DNA of 64,000 nt from an uncultured Verrucomicrobiota bacterium (GTDB lineage: Bacteria; Verrucomicrobiota; Kiritimatiellia; CAIVKH01). The stretch's first letter is position 1. Every line of letters begins with the position of its first letter. Of the stretch, positions 45,924 to 54,923 are shown piece after piece. Position numbers and translations under genes: made by a program. The stretch lies in contig CALKUH010000017.1 in NCBI GenBank assembly GCA_937996795.1, forward strand, positions 3,844-67,843, given 5' to 3'. The notes beneath the pieces are model-generated. The model did no database searches. It saw only the letters and a program-made list of their open reading frames with translations, and was not told the DNA's origin.

Positions 45924-46901
45924 ATGAAAACGAAGTCCATGCTGAGCCGCTACCGCGATGAACTGCCGCAACTGAGCGGGGAATTATTTCTCGCCGACGG
46001 CGGGTTGGAAACGACCATGGTGTTCCTCGAACACCTGGAGTTGCCGGATTTTGCCTCGTTCGACCTGTTGCGTCGCGCGGAGGGACCGGGTGTGTTGAAA
46101 AAGTACTATCGAACCTACCTGGCCCTCGCGCAGCGGTACGGGTGCGGGCTGATCCTGGAGAGCGTCGGTTGGCGGGCGAGTCGTGATTGGGGCGCCCGGC
46201 TGGGGTACGACCGAAAGGCCCTGGCGGAGGCCAACCGTCGATCCATAGCCCTGATGGTGGAGGCGCGCGACGAAGTCCCGGGCCACCAACAGCCGGTCAT
46301 CCTGAGCGGATGCATCGGACCGCGCGGCGATGGCTACAACCCGGACCGGATCATGAGCGAGTCGGACGCGACGGAATATCACACGGAGCAGGCGCTGGTT
46401 CTCGCGGAAACGGAGGCGGACATGCTTTCCGCGATGACCATGAACTATGCCGAGGAGGCGGTGGGCGTCGCGCTCGCGGCCCGGCGCGCGGGCATGCCGG
46501 TGGCCATTTCCTTCACGGTGGAAACCGATGGGCGCCTGGCAACGGGGCAGCGTTTGCGCGATGCGCTGTTGCAGGTCGAGGCCGCGACGGATGCATATCC
46601 GGTGTATTACATGATCAACTGTGCGCATCCCACGCATTTTGCCGGCGTGCTGCCGGCGGACGAATGGTGGGTGCGCCGCATCCGCGGGCTGCGCGCGAAT
46701 TCGTCATGCAAGAGCCACGCCGAGTTGAATGAGTCCACGGAGTTGGATGCGGGTGACCCCGTGGATCTTGGCGCCCGTTATGCGTCGTTGCTCGCGCGAC
46801 TTCCCCAGCTCAACATCATGGGTGGGTGCTGCGGAACGGACCATCGCCACATCGAAGAAATCGCGCGCGCCGTGCTGCCTCGCATGCGGGCGGTCGCTTA
46901 G
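45924..46901 (+). CDS. mmuM: Homocysteine S-methyltransferase
   Basis: 325 residues. LADGGLETTMVF is the family's N-terminal loop. Zinc ligands are seen as YMINCAHPTHF and NIMGGCCGTDHRHI (the paired Cys). The enzyme methylates homocysteine from S-methylmethionine, giving methionine, without B12. It lies 29 bases after the GNAT gene. Its 3' end overlaps the convergent cytochrome gene by 4 bases. Confidence 0.93.
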   Translation: MKTKSMLSRYRDELPQLSGELFLADGGLETTMVFLEHLELPDFASFDLLRRAEGPGVLKKYYRTYLALAQRYGCGLILESVGWRASRDWGARLGYDRKALAEANRRSIALMVEARDEVPGHQQPVILSGCIGPRGDGYNPDRIMSESDATEYHTEQALVLAETEADMLSAMTMNYAEEAVGVALAARRAGMPVAISFTVETDGRLATGQRLRDALLQVEAATDAYPVYYMINCAHPTHFAGVLPADEWWVRRIRGLRANSSCKSHAELNESTELDAGDPVDLGARYASLLARLPQLNIMGGCCGTDHRHIEEIARAVLPRMRAVA

Positions 46902-49057
46902 GGCGCGCTACCGAGCTGAAGCAGCAGGGCCCGGCTTTGTGAATGGGCCGGGTCCTGCTGCAGCGCGGACAGCGCCGCTTCGCGCGCCTGCTGGATGTCG
47001 CGCATGCGCAGGTGGATCGTGGCGCGGGCGAAGGCGGGGTCCGGCGAGCCGGGCAGCAGGGGTTCCGCGCGTTGCAGGGCGACGACCGCGTCCGGCAGGC
47101 GTTCGGCGCCAGCGTAGGCGAGGCCGAGGTTGTACCAGGCGCGGCCGAAGTCCGGGGCGCGGCGGACGGTTTCCTCGAGCCATTGCAGCGCGCGCGGGGC
47201 GTTCCCGCTCTCCGCCAGCGCGAGGGCGAGTGTGTAGCTGTAGTCCGCGTTCGTTGCGTCGGCGAGCGCGGCAGCGGCGAGGTTGGAGATGGCGGGTACG
47301 ATGGCGCCGGCGGCGTGCTGGAGGCGGCCCGCGGTGTGCGCGGCGTCGGGCGATCCGTCCCATGCGGTGATCTTATCCGCCCACGGAATCACGTCCGCGG
47401 GACGTCCGGTCTCCAGCGCAACCTGCGCGTTGCGGAGGGCGCCGGCGGGTTGGTCGGAAATGTTGCGCAGGTAGGCGACGAGTTCGGCGTGCGGTTCGCG
47501 GTGCGAGCGGGCCGTGCCGAGGGCGGCGTCCACGCGTACCAGCGCGCTGTCGTCCGACCGCATGGCTTCCAGTATGCCTTCGCTGCCGGGCGCCCCGCCC
47601 AGCGCGAGCACGGCGGAGGAACGAACGCGCGGATGCGGATGGAGCAAGTGCTCCTCAATAAACGCGCGCACCGGCGGCTCGCCGCTCCATTCGGCGAGCA
47701 TGGCGACCAGTGCCGCGCGCCAGGCGTCGATCTCCTCCGTCCGTGCCATGTGCAGCACGTTTGTCATCGCGCCCGGCAATCCCTCGTGATAGGCCGCGAC
47801 AGCGCGGGCGCGGTGCCGCGCGCGGCGCGTTTCCATTTTTTCGCCATACCACTTCGTTGTCCACTCCTCGGCCCACTGCGGGGTCTGGTCGGTGTGGCAG
47901 CGATTGCAGGCATTCGGCACGCCGTGTTCGATGGTGAGGCGCGGGTCGGGCGAGGTGAATCCGTGGTCGCGCCGCCAGTCGCGTCCCATGTAGACGTGTT
48001 CGGACATGTGGCAGTCGATACAGCGCCCGCCGGGCATGCCCTCGGCGTGGAACATGTGCTCCTTCGGGATGATCGGCGTCGCGCCGTTCGCGCCGGGCGG
48101 CGTGTGGCACTGCATGCAGAGCGCGTTGTTTTCCGCGGGCAGCTTCAACTTTCCGCTGTGCGGATTGTGACAGTCCATGCAGGAGACGCCCTTGTGCCCC
48201 ATGCGGCTCATCATGAACGACGCATATTCAAAGTCCTCGTCGAGCACCTGGCCGTCGTGGTGGAAGATGCGCGGCGTGTCGGGCAGGATCAGGCGGAAGT
48301 GGTCGGTGAAGCGGTCCCCCGGCTTGAAGGTGCCGAACAATTCCTCCCGCCGCGCATGGCAGGAAGCGCAGTTGTCGATGTGGAGGGGGGCGGGGGGGGG
48401 GGTCAGGTGTCGGGTGTCAGGGGTGGAGGATTCGATCATCGGGCAGGTGTTCGTCCTCCCCGACACCTGAAACCCGACACCCGTCTCCTCTTCCCGCATC
48501 CGGTGACACTGTGTGCACGACACGCCCATCGCCTGCCAGGAGGACGCATAGACGTCCTTTACCGGGTCGTAGTTCTTCTCGAATCCCGTGGTGTGGCAGA
48601 AGGCGCACTGCACGTTCCAGGTGTTGCCGCGACCGGTCCAGTGGCCCCACTCGCCGGCGTGGCGGTTCTCATTGTTGAAGACGTTGAACCATTCATTGCT
48701 GCGCGGGTCGTAGGCCCATTCGAGCGCCTGCAGGCGGCCGTCGGGGAAGGGGATGAGGTATTGGATGAGCGGGGTGATGCCGATGACAGCCTCGGCGGTG
48801 CGCGCTTCCGGCGGGCCGTTTTCAAGGATGGCGCGATCGATGCCGGGCGAGACCAGGCGGTTCGCGTGCGCGTGTTGCGAGGCCTGCCACTCGTCGTATT
48901 CCTTGCGGTGGCATTCCGCGCAGGCCAGCGCGCCGGGATCGGGCGTGCGCGAACGCGCCGCGAGTTCGCGTCCGATCACGCGATCCTCCGTGCGCGGCGT
49001 GCAGGCGCAAAGTCCACCCAGCAGAAGTAGGGAAACGAGAAGCCGGCACGTGCGCAT
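46898..49057 (-). CDS. Octaheme c-type cytochrome with HEAT and TPR repeats (lipoprotein)
   Basis: 719 residues from the ATG at 49057. A lipoprotein signal (LLVSLLLLGGLCACTP) suggests membrane anchoring in the periplasm. Eight CxxCH motifs are seen: CAECH, CAFCH, CTQCH, CASCH, CMDCH, CMQCH, CIDCH and CNRCH. Further histidines are available as axial ligands. A HEAT-like stretch (about 450-540, HLLHPHPRVRSSAVLALG) and TPR units (about 550-710) follow. It most likely carries electrons or forms part of an extracellular/periplasmic redox complex. Residues about 192-225, between hemes 3 and 4, are encoded by an inserted repeat. Confidence 0.9.
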   Translation of the reverse strand: MRTCRLLVSLLLLGGLCACTPRTEDRVIGRELAARSRTPDPGALACAECHRKEYDEWQASQHAHANRLVSPGIDRAILENGPPEARTAEAVIGITPLIQYLIPFPDGRLQALEWAYDPRSNEWFNVFNNENRHAGEWGHWTGRGNTWNVQCAFCHTTGFEKNYDPVKDVYASSWQAMGVSCTQCHRMREEETGVGFQVSGRTNTCPMIESSTPDTRHLTPPPAPLHIDNCASCHARREELFGTFKPGDRFTDHFRLILPDTPRIFHHDGQVLDEDFEYASFMMSRMGHKGVSCMDCHNPHSGKLKLPAENNALCMQCHTPPGANGATPIIPKEHMFHAEGMPGGRCIDCHMSEHVYMGRDWRRDHGFTSPDPRLTIEHGVPNACNRCHTDQTPQWAEEWTTKWYGEKMETRRARHRARAVAAYHEGLPGAMTNVLHMARTEEIDAWRAALVAMLAEWSGEPPVRAFIEEHLLHPHPRVRSSAVLALGGAPGSEGILEAMRSDDSALVRVDAALGTARSHREPHAELVAYLRNISDQPAGALRNAQVALETGRPADVIPWADKITAWDGSPDAAHTAGRLQHAAGAIVPAISNLAAAALADATNADYSYTLALALAESGNAPRALQWLEETVRRAPDFGRAWYNLGLAYAGAERLPDAVVALQRAEPLLPGSPDPAFARATIHLRMRDIQQAREAALSALQQDPAHSQSRALLLQLGSAP
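48402..48482. repeat. Inverted repeat inside the cytochrome gene
   Basis: Left arm GTCAGGTGTCGGGTGTCAGG (48402-48421) and right arm CCCCGACACCTGAAACCCGA (from 48459) are reverse complements in wording. A G-rich tract precedes it at 48384-48401. It keeps the cytochrome reading frame open, adding a segment lacking heme motifs. Confidence 0.75.
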
Positions 49058-49138
49058 GTGGCTATTCAACGCGAGCGCGGTGCGCCGGGCAAGTGGATAC
49101 GCGGGATTACACCCCTTGCGCCCTCGCGTGGTGCTGCC

Positions 49139-49208
49139 GTTCACGTTTCACGTGCACGTACACGTTCCACGAAGCGCGTGTACGTGGGACGTGTACGGGA
49201 ACGTGAAC
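49139..49208. repeat. Inverted repeat of CACGTxCACG units between cytochrome and dinB
   Basis: GTTCACGTTTCACGTGCACG (left) is mirrored by GACGTGTACGGGAACGTGAA near the right end. The element of about 70 bp fills the divergent intergenic region (49058-49274). A long RNA hairpin would form in either direction. Confidence 0.7.
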
Positions 49209-49274
49209 GCCAATCCGCTGGAGCCCTCGCGGGGGGGCATTGACGCAATCCCCGCGGTGACCCACGATGGCGGC

Positions 49275-50453
49275 ATGGGCGCGATCCTGCACATCGACAT
49301 GGATGCCTTCTACGCGGCGGTGGAGGTGCGGGATCATCCGGAGTTGCGCGGCAAGCCGGTTGTCATCGGCTCGCCGCCGGACAAGCGGGGCGTCGTGTCC
49401 ACCGCGTCCTACGAGGCGCGGCAATTCGGCATCCGCTCGGCGATGCCGTCGCGCACGGCGGGCAAGCTGTGTCCGCACGCGGTGTTCCTGCCGGTGCGCA
49501 TGGCGCGCTACATCGAAGTCTCCGAACAGGTGATGGCGATCATCGAATCATTCACGCCGATCTACGAGCAGCTCTCGGTGGACGAGGCGTTCCTGGATGT
49601 GGCGGGCGTGTTGCGGCGTTGGAAGACGGGCGAGGCGGTGGCGATCGCGCTCAAGCAGCGCATCCGCAAGCAGACGGGCCTCACGGCGTCCGTCGGCGTC
49701 GCGCCGAACAAGTTTCTTGCGAAACTCGCCAGTGACCTGAAGAAGCCGGACGGCCTCTTCGTTGTGCCGGATGCGCCGGATGCGATTGCGCGCCTGCTGG
49801 CAGCGCTCCCGGTCAGCCGCATCTGGGGGGTGGGCAAGGTGACGGAAAAGCGACTGCACGAGTGCGGCCTCCGCACGATCGGCGACGTGCAACGCATCCC
49901 GCGCGGGACCCTGGCGTCGTATGTCGGCGAGGCGCTCGCGGTCCACATGCAGGAACTGGCGTGGGGACGCGACGACCGGCCGGTGGTGACCGAGCACCAA
50001 GCCAAGAGCATTTCATCCGAGACCACGTTTGACGAGGATTGCACCGACGCGCAGGTGGTTCGGCAGGTGCTCGTGGAGCAGGTGGAGCAGGTGGGCCGTC
50101 GCCTCCGGCGCGACGGGCGCAAGGCGCGCGTAGGGCATATCCGCATCCGCTATGAGGACTTCTCCACCATCACCCGCCAGCAGGCCTTTGCCCGGCCGAC
50201 ACATGCGGATCGCGACTTGCTGCGCTGTGCGACGCTGCTGTGGGAACGGGAGCACGCGGCCCGACCGGTCCGGCTGATCGGGTTCGGGGTGAGCGGCTTG
50301 GATGGAGAGGAGCCGCTGCAAGGCGAACTGAACCTCGGCCCGTTCACGCGCGAGCCCGAATTGGGCAAGGTGGAGCGGCTCGACACGGTTGTGGATACCC
50401 TGCGCGAGCAGTTTGGGCGCGACGCGCTGAAGCGGGGTTCCGCGCTGCGGTGA
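49275..50453 (+). CDS. dinB: DNA polymerase IV (Y family)
   Basis: 392 residues from the ATG at 49275. The palm motifs ILHIDMDAFYAAVEVRDHPE and LSVDEAFLDVAGVL carry the metal-binding acidic residues. TASVGVAPNKFLAKLASDLK, VSRIWGVGKVTEKRLHECG and SSETTFDEDC (little finger) follow. DinB bypasses DNA lesions and can be mutagenic. The open frame extends about 520 bases upstream across the repeat and the cytochrome's antisense and is not coding there. Confidence 0.95.
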   Translation: MGAILHIDMDAFYAAVEVRDHPELRGKPVVIGSPPDKRGVVSTASYEARQFGIRSAMPSRTAGKLCPHAVFLPVRMARYIEVSEQVMAIIESFTPIYEQLSVDEAFLDVAGVLRRWKTGEAVAIALKQRIRKQTGLTASVGVAPNKFLAKLASDLKKPDGLFVVPDAPDAIARLLAALPVSRIWGVGKVTEKRLHECGLRTIGDVQRIPRGTLASYVGEALAVHMQELAWGRDDRPVVTEHQAKSISSETTFDEDCTDAQVVRQVLVEQVEQVGRRLRRDGRKARVGHIRIRYEDFSTITRQQAFARPTHADRDLLRCATLLWEREHAARPVRLIGFGVSGLDGEEPLQGELNLGPFTREPELGKVERLDTVVDTLREQFGRDALKRGSALR

Positions 50454-50456
50454 GGC

Positions 50457-51194
50457 TCAGCGCCCCAGGACGAGCTTAACGCCTGCAATGAGCAGGACGA
50501 TGGCGAGCAGTCGCTTCACGATCACGGGATTAAAGCGCCGGCTCCCGCAATAGGAGCCCATCGCCCCGCCGGCCACCGCGGCCCCGAGCAGCCAGAGTCC
50601 AATCGCCGGAAATGAGCGCGTGCTGCTCCAGTTGCCCACCAGGCCCGCGATGGAATTGCAAAGGATGAACAACGCCGATACGGCGGCGGCTGTTTTGACC
50701 CGGGCCCACCCCATCCACAGCAGGAGCGGGGTCAGGAAAATGCCGCCGCCCGTGCCGGTGAATCCGGCGAGCAGGCCCAGTCCGCCGCCGAGGGCGATGC
50801 TGGCGGGACGCGAGGGCGGACCCCGCACCGTGTCATCCGCGGGGCGCACCAGGAAGCGCCAGGCCGAGAACAGCAGGACGAGCCCGACCAGCACCTTAAA
50901 CACCTGTGCCGGCAGGTTGAGGTACCCACCCAGGAATGCCATGGGAATCGCCGCGAGGGCGAAGGGCCAGAAGAGCGACCACGAAAAATGACCCGCGCGA
51001 TAAAACTGCCACGCGGTGATCGCGGCGACGAAAATATTCAGCGTGAGGGCGGTCGGTTTGATGACGGCCGGTGCGAGGCCCGCCAGGGACATGACCGCGA
51101 TGTAGCCGGACGCGCCCGCATGGCCGACGGAGGAGTAGAGGAATCCGATCAGCGCGACCGCCGCGATGAGCAGAAGTTGATCAGCGGGCGGCAT
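50457..51194 (-). CDS. TauE/SafE (TSUP) family permease
   Basis: 245 residues with about eight TM helices. Motifs VGHAGASGYIAVMSLAGLAP and LGGGLGLLAGFTGTGGGIFL are the two family glycine-rich repeats. TSUP proteins export or import sulfite, organosulfonates or similar anions. With a sulfatase in the window a sulfur-anion role is tempting but is inference only. It is convergent with dinB, 3 bases away. Confidence 0.88.
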   Translation of the reverse strand: MPPADQLLLIAAVALIGFLYSSVGHAGASGYIAVMSLAGLAPAVIKPTALTLNIFVAAITAWQFYRAGHFSWSLFWPFALAAIPMAFLGGYLNLPAQVFKVLVGLVLLFSAWRFLVRPADDTVRGPPSRPASIALGGGLGLLAGFTGTGGGIFLTPLLLWMGWARVKTAAAVSALFILCNSIAGLVGNWSSTRSFPAIGLWLLGAAVAGGAMGSYCGSRRFNPVIVKRLLAIVLLIAGVKLVLGR

Positions 51195-51200
51195 GGGGGA

Positions 51201-51254
51201 GGTGATCAGTGACCAGTAATCGGTGACCGGTCACTGGTTACCGATCACCGGTCA
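51201..51254. repeat. Inverted repeat of GTGACCGG/GATCGG units
   Basis: A 54-bp near-palindrome: the left half (GTGATCAGTGACCAGTAATC) pairs with the right half (GGTTACCGATCACCGGTCAC). It lies just after the rpoD stop (minus strand) and before the TSUP start, so it could terminate or pause the rpoD transcript. Confidence 0.65.
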
Positions 51255-51262
51255 CGTCCTCG

Positions 51263-53020
51263 TTATTCCCCGCCGTCGAGGAAGCCTTCGAGTTTCCGGA
51301 TGCGCGTCGGATGGCGCATCTTGCGGAGGGCCTTGGCTTCGATCTGGCGGATGCGTTCGCGGGTGACCTGGAACTTGCGACCGACTTCCTCCAGCGTGCG
51401 CGAGTAGCCGTCGGCGAGGCCGAAGCGAAGCGTCAGTACTTCCTGCTCGCGCTCGGTCAGCGTCTTCAGCACATCCTGCAGGCGGTCCTTCAACAGCGAA
51501 TAGGCCGTCATTTCCGACGGATTCTCCGCGCTCTTGTCCTCGATGAAGTCGCCGAAATGCGTGTCGTCGCTGTCGCCGACGGGGCTTTGCAGCGAGATCG
51601 GCTGCTGCGCCATCTTGAGTACCGCGCGCACGCGGTCCACCGGCAGGTTCATTTCCTCGGCGACTTCCTCGGGCGTCGGCTCGCGGCCGAGTTCCTGCAC
51701 GAGCGCCTTCTGCACGCGCATCAGCTTGTTGATCGTCTCGATCATGTGGACCGGGATGCGGATCGTGCGCGCCTGGTCGGCGATGGAGCGGGTGATCGCC
51801 TGGCGAATCCACCACGTCGCGTAGGTCGAGAACTTGTAGCCGCGGCGGTACTCGAATTTTTCGACCGCCTTCATCAGGCCCATGTTGCCTTCCTGGATCA
51901 GGTCGAGGAAGGAGAGGCCGCGGTTCGTGTATTTCTTCGCGATGGAGATCACGAGGCGCAGGTTGGCCTCGACCATCTCGGTCTTCGCGCGCAGCCCCTT
52001 GCGGAGCCACATCTTCAATTCCTTGTAGTTCGCCTCGAACTCCTCGGCGGTCATGCGCTCGTCCAGCTCGAACTGGTGGATCTTCTTGCGCACTTCCTTG
52101 ATCAAGTCGGGCGCGTTCTTCGCCTTCGACGAGCTGTAGCGCTTGAGCTCGTCCAGCATGCCCTTCAGCACGAGGTGGCGCTCATCCGCCACGGTGACAA
52201 AATCCTCGATGGCCTTTTGCTTGAAGTAGAGCTGGTCGAGGCAGCTCGACAGTTTGTCGCGGGCCTGCTCGAAGGAGCGGCGCTTGCGGTCGCGCTCCTG
52301 TTTCGTGCCGCCGCTCTTGTGGCATTCAATGAACTTTTTGCCGACGAGCTCGTGCTGGCGCTGCGTGTCCTTCCGCAGCTTCACGAGGACCTTCATGTAG
52401 CGCTCGCGGCTGTCCACATGCTTGTCGCTGATGATGCGGTCGAAGCGCTCGCGGCCCTCCTCGAGGCGCTGGACGACGGCGTAGTAGGCGTTGGTCGCGT
52501 AGCCGAACAGGCCGAAGAGCTTGCGGGCGTTGATCTCCGCCTCCTCGATGCGCATCGAGATTTCGACTTCCTGCTCGCGCGTCAGCAGCGGGACCTGGCC
52601 CATCTGCTTGAGGTACATGCGGACCGGGTCGTCGAGCACGTCCACGCGCTGGGTGGCGCGGGCCTTTTCCTCCTGCTCGGCCTTGAGCTTCACGGCCTCG
52701 TCATCCGACTCGACCGCCTCGATGTCCATGCCCTTGAGCAGGATCAGGATCGAGTCGAACTCCTCGGGGCTGACGACCGTTTCGGGAATGACCTCGTTGA
52801 TGTCGTCGTAGGTGACGAAGCCCTGTTCCTGAGCGATCTTCACCAGCTCGCGGATCTTCGCCTGCCGCTCCTCCCGGTTGACCTGGACCTTCACATCCGT
52901 GCCGTCGGCGGTCAGCTTGGTCTCCACCGCCGGCGCCTGCTTCGCGGGCTCAACCGCCTCGCGGGCGTCCGATTTTTTTGACGGGGTTGTTTTCTTTTTG
53001 GGAGCGGGTGTTTTGGACAT
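51263..53020 (-). CDS. rpoD: RNA polymerase primary sigma factor (RpoD)
   Basis: 585 residues. A Lys/Pro/Ala-rich start (first 35 residues) is followed by a region 1.1-like fold (IRELVKIAQEQGFVTYDDIN). DPVRMYLKQMGQVPLLTREQ is region 1.2. GLSFLDLIQEGNMGLMKAVE and KFSTYATWWIRQAITRSIAD form region 2; region 4 carries GRKFQVTRERIRQIEAKALR. This is the housekeeping sigma. It is downstream of dnaG, recalling the rpsU-dnaG-rpoD macromolecular-synthesis operon. Confidence 0.97.
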   Translation of the reverse strand: MSKTPAPKKKTTPSKKSDAREAVEPAKQAPAVETKLTADGTDVKVQVNREERQAKIRELVKIAQEQGFVTYDDINEVIPETVVSPEEFDSILILLKGMDIEAVESDDEAVKLKAEQEEKARATQRVDVLDDPVRMYLKQMGQVPLLTREQEVEISMRIEEAEINARKLFGLFGYATNAYYAVVQRLEEGRERFDRIISDKHVDSRERYMKVLVKLRKDTQRQHELVGKKFIECHKSGGTKQERDRKRRSFEQARDKLSSCLDQLYFKQKAIEDFVTVADERHLVLKGMLDELKRYSSSKAKNAPDLIKEVRKKIHQFELDERMTAEEFEANYKELKMWLRKGLRAKTEMVEANLRLVISIAKKYTNRGLSFLDLIQEGNMGLMKAVEKFEYRRGYKFSTYATWWIRQAITRSIADQARTIRIPVHMIETINKLMRVQKALVQELGREPTPEEVAEEMNLPVDRVRAVLKMAQQPISLQSPVGDSDDTHFGDFIEDKSAENPSEMTAYSLLKDRLQDVLKTLTEREQEVLTLRFGLADGYSRTLEEVGRKFQVTRERIRQIEAKALRKMRHPTRIRKLEGFLDGGE

Positions 53021-53126
53021 GCGGGTTCCGAAGGATGGGCAGAGTTAACCTAATGGTACGCAAAGGGGACGGAATATGGAGGATCGAACGGGGGTCGTCA
53101 AGGTCCGGCGCCAGATATTTTTCGCG

Positions 53127-54923
53127 CTATAACTCCATCACCAGCACGGCCTTGTCCCAACCGTGGCGGAGGGCGACGAGGTCGTATTTCATGTGCGCGA
53201 TTTCCTCGGTCAGCCGCATCTGCTCCTCCGGCCCCGCCTGCGCGCGGCGGTGATTGGCGTCGCGCAGCGCCCGCTCCAGGTTCTTCCGGCGGATGGCCAT
53301 GATGAGGTCCTGCGCGGCGCGCACGGGCAGGTTATCCTCCGTCCCGAGGCGCCGCTCGTCGGCGAGCAACTCGGCGGCGAGGTTCAGGCAGGCGTCGCCG
53401 CCGTCGCGCGCCGCCTCCGCCAGCTCCACCCCGTCCTCGCGCACGACGGCTTCGAGCAGGGTCCGGCAGCGCGCATCGGAAAAATGCTCGGGGCGCAAGT
53501 AGTGGCGCACAAGGTCCGTGATCTCCGGGTGGTGCGCGACCACCCACAGCAGCTCGCGCTCCTCGCGGGGCGGCGGGCCCTGCGCCTCCGATGGCGGGGC
53601 GGGTTCGGGCTCGGCCGCGGACGGGCGGATGGACGGCGTTGTCCGCCGCAACTCCTCGCGCAACGCGTGTTCCGGCGAGCCGGTGCGGGAGGCGAGTTCG
53701 CGCAGCATGCGGCTGCGCTGCAGGTCGCTCGGCGCGTGGCGGATCGTCTCCAGCACGGCGCGGGACACCCGCTTGAGGCCCGCCTCCTGTCGCATGTCGT
53801 CCCGCCGCGAGAGTACGTCGAACTGGAATTCGACGACGCTTTTCGGCGCGTCGAGCACCTTCCGGAACGCCTCCGCGCCGTGTTTCTGGATCAAGCTGTC
53901 GGGGTCCTCGCCGACGGGCAGCGACACCACCTGCACGCTCAGCTCGGCGGCGAGGAAGAGCTCGGCGGAGCGCAGCGCGGAATTCTGGCCCGCGGTGTCC
54001 GCGTCCATCACCAGCACCACCGTGTCGGCGTGGCGCTTGATCGTCGCGGCGTGTTCCTCCGTGAGCGCCGTGCCGAGCGCGGCGACCGCGTGCGTGAAGC
54101 CGGCGAGGTGGCAGCGGATGACGTCGATCTGCCCCTCGCACAGCAGGCAGGTCCGCTGCTCGATGATCGGCTTGCGCGCGCGGTCCATCGCGAAGAGCAG
54201 CCGGCTCTTGCGGAAGATCGGCGTCTCCGGGCTGTTGAGGTACTTTGCGCCGCGGTCGTCCTTCACGAGGATGCGCCCGCTGAAGCCGACGATGCGCCCC
54301 GAGAGGTCGCGGATCGGGAACATCAGCCGCTCGCGGAACCGGTCGTAGCGGCGGCCCTGTTCATTCTTCGCGATAAGGCCCGCCGTCTCCAGCAGCTCCA
54401 GCGACACGCCGCGTTTTTCCGCGAACCGCTCCATCACGTCGAACCCGCCCGGCGCGTAGCCGAGGCCGAACTGCTCCACCACGTCGGCCCCGAGGTCGCG
54501 GCTCTTCAGGTACGCCCGCGCCGCCTCGGCGGACGGGTGCTTCAGCAGGATCTCCTGGAAAAACGACGCCGTGTCCGTGTGCACCTTGTACAGCAGGTCT
54601 TTGCGCGATTCCTCGCTGCGTTCCTGCTCGGTGAACTGCAGCGTCACCCCCGCGCGCTGCGCGAGCAGGCGCACCGCGTCCATGAACTCCACGCTCTCGT
54701 GCTGCATCACGAACTTGAAAACATCGCCGCCCGCGCCGCAGCCGAAGCAGTGGTAAATCTGGCGCGCCTGGTTCACCGTGAACGACGGCGTCTTCTCCTT
54801 GTGGAACGGGCAGAGCGCCTTGTAGGCCGTGCCCGCGCGCTTCAGCGTGATGTAGGAACCGATGAGATCGACAATGTCCACGCGCGCGCGGATGTCGTCG
54901 AGGATCTGGCGGGGCAGGGCCAT
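53127..54923 (-). CDS. dnaG: DNA primase
   Basis: 598 residues. The CHC2 zinc finger reads CPFHKEKTPSFTVNQARQIY plus HCFGCGAGGDVF. The catalytic core contains FSGRILVKDDRGAKYLNSPE, and Toprim residues CEGQIDVIRCHLAGF and VLVMDADTAGQ. It makes RNA primers for replication. Its ATG is directly adjacent to the stop of the upstream cvpA-like gene and rpoD follows 107 bases later. Confidence 0.97.
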   Translation of the reverse strand: MALPRQILDDIRARVDIVDLIGSYITLKRAGTAYKALCPFHKEKTPSFTVNQARQIYHCFGCGAGGDVFKFVMQHESVEFMDAVRLLAQRAGVTLQFTEQERSEESRKDLLYKVHTDTASFFQEILLKHPSAEAARAYLKSRDLGADVVEQFGLGYAPGGFDVMERFAEKRGVSLELLETAGLIAKNEQGRRYDRFRERLMFPIRDLSGRIVGFSGRILVKDDRGAKYLNSPETPIFRKSRLLFAMDRARKPIIEQRTCLLCEGQIDVIRCHLAGFTHAVAALGTALTEEHAATIKRHADTVVLVMDADTAGQNSALRSAELFLAAELSVQVVSLPVGEDPDSLIQKHGAEAFRKVLDAPKSVVEFQFDVLSRRDDMRQEAGLKRVSRAVLETIRHAPSDLQRSRMLRELASRTGSPEHALREELRRTTPSIRPSAAEPEPAPPSEAQGPPPREERELLWVVAHHPEITDLVRHYLRPEHFSDARCRTLLEAVVREDGVELAEAARDGGDACLNLAAELLADERRLGTEDNLPVRAAQDLIMAIRRKNLERALRDANHRRAQAGPEEQMRLTEEIAHMKYDLVALRHGWDKAVLVMEL

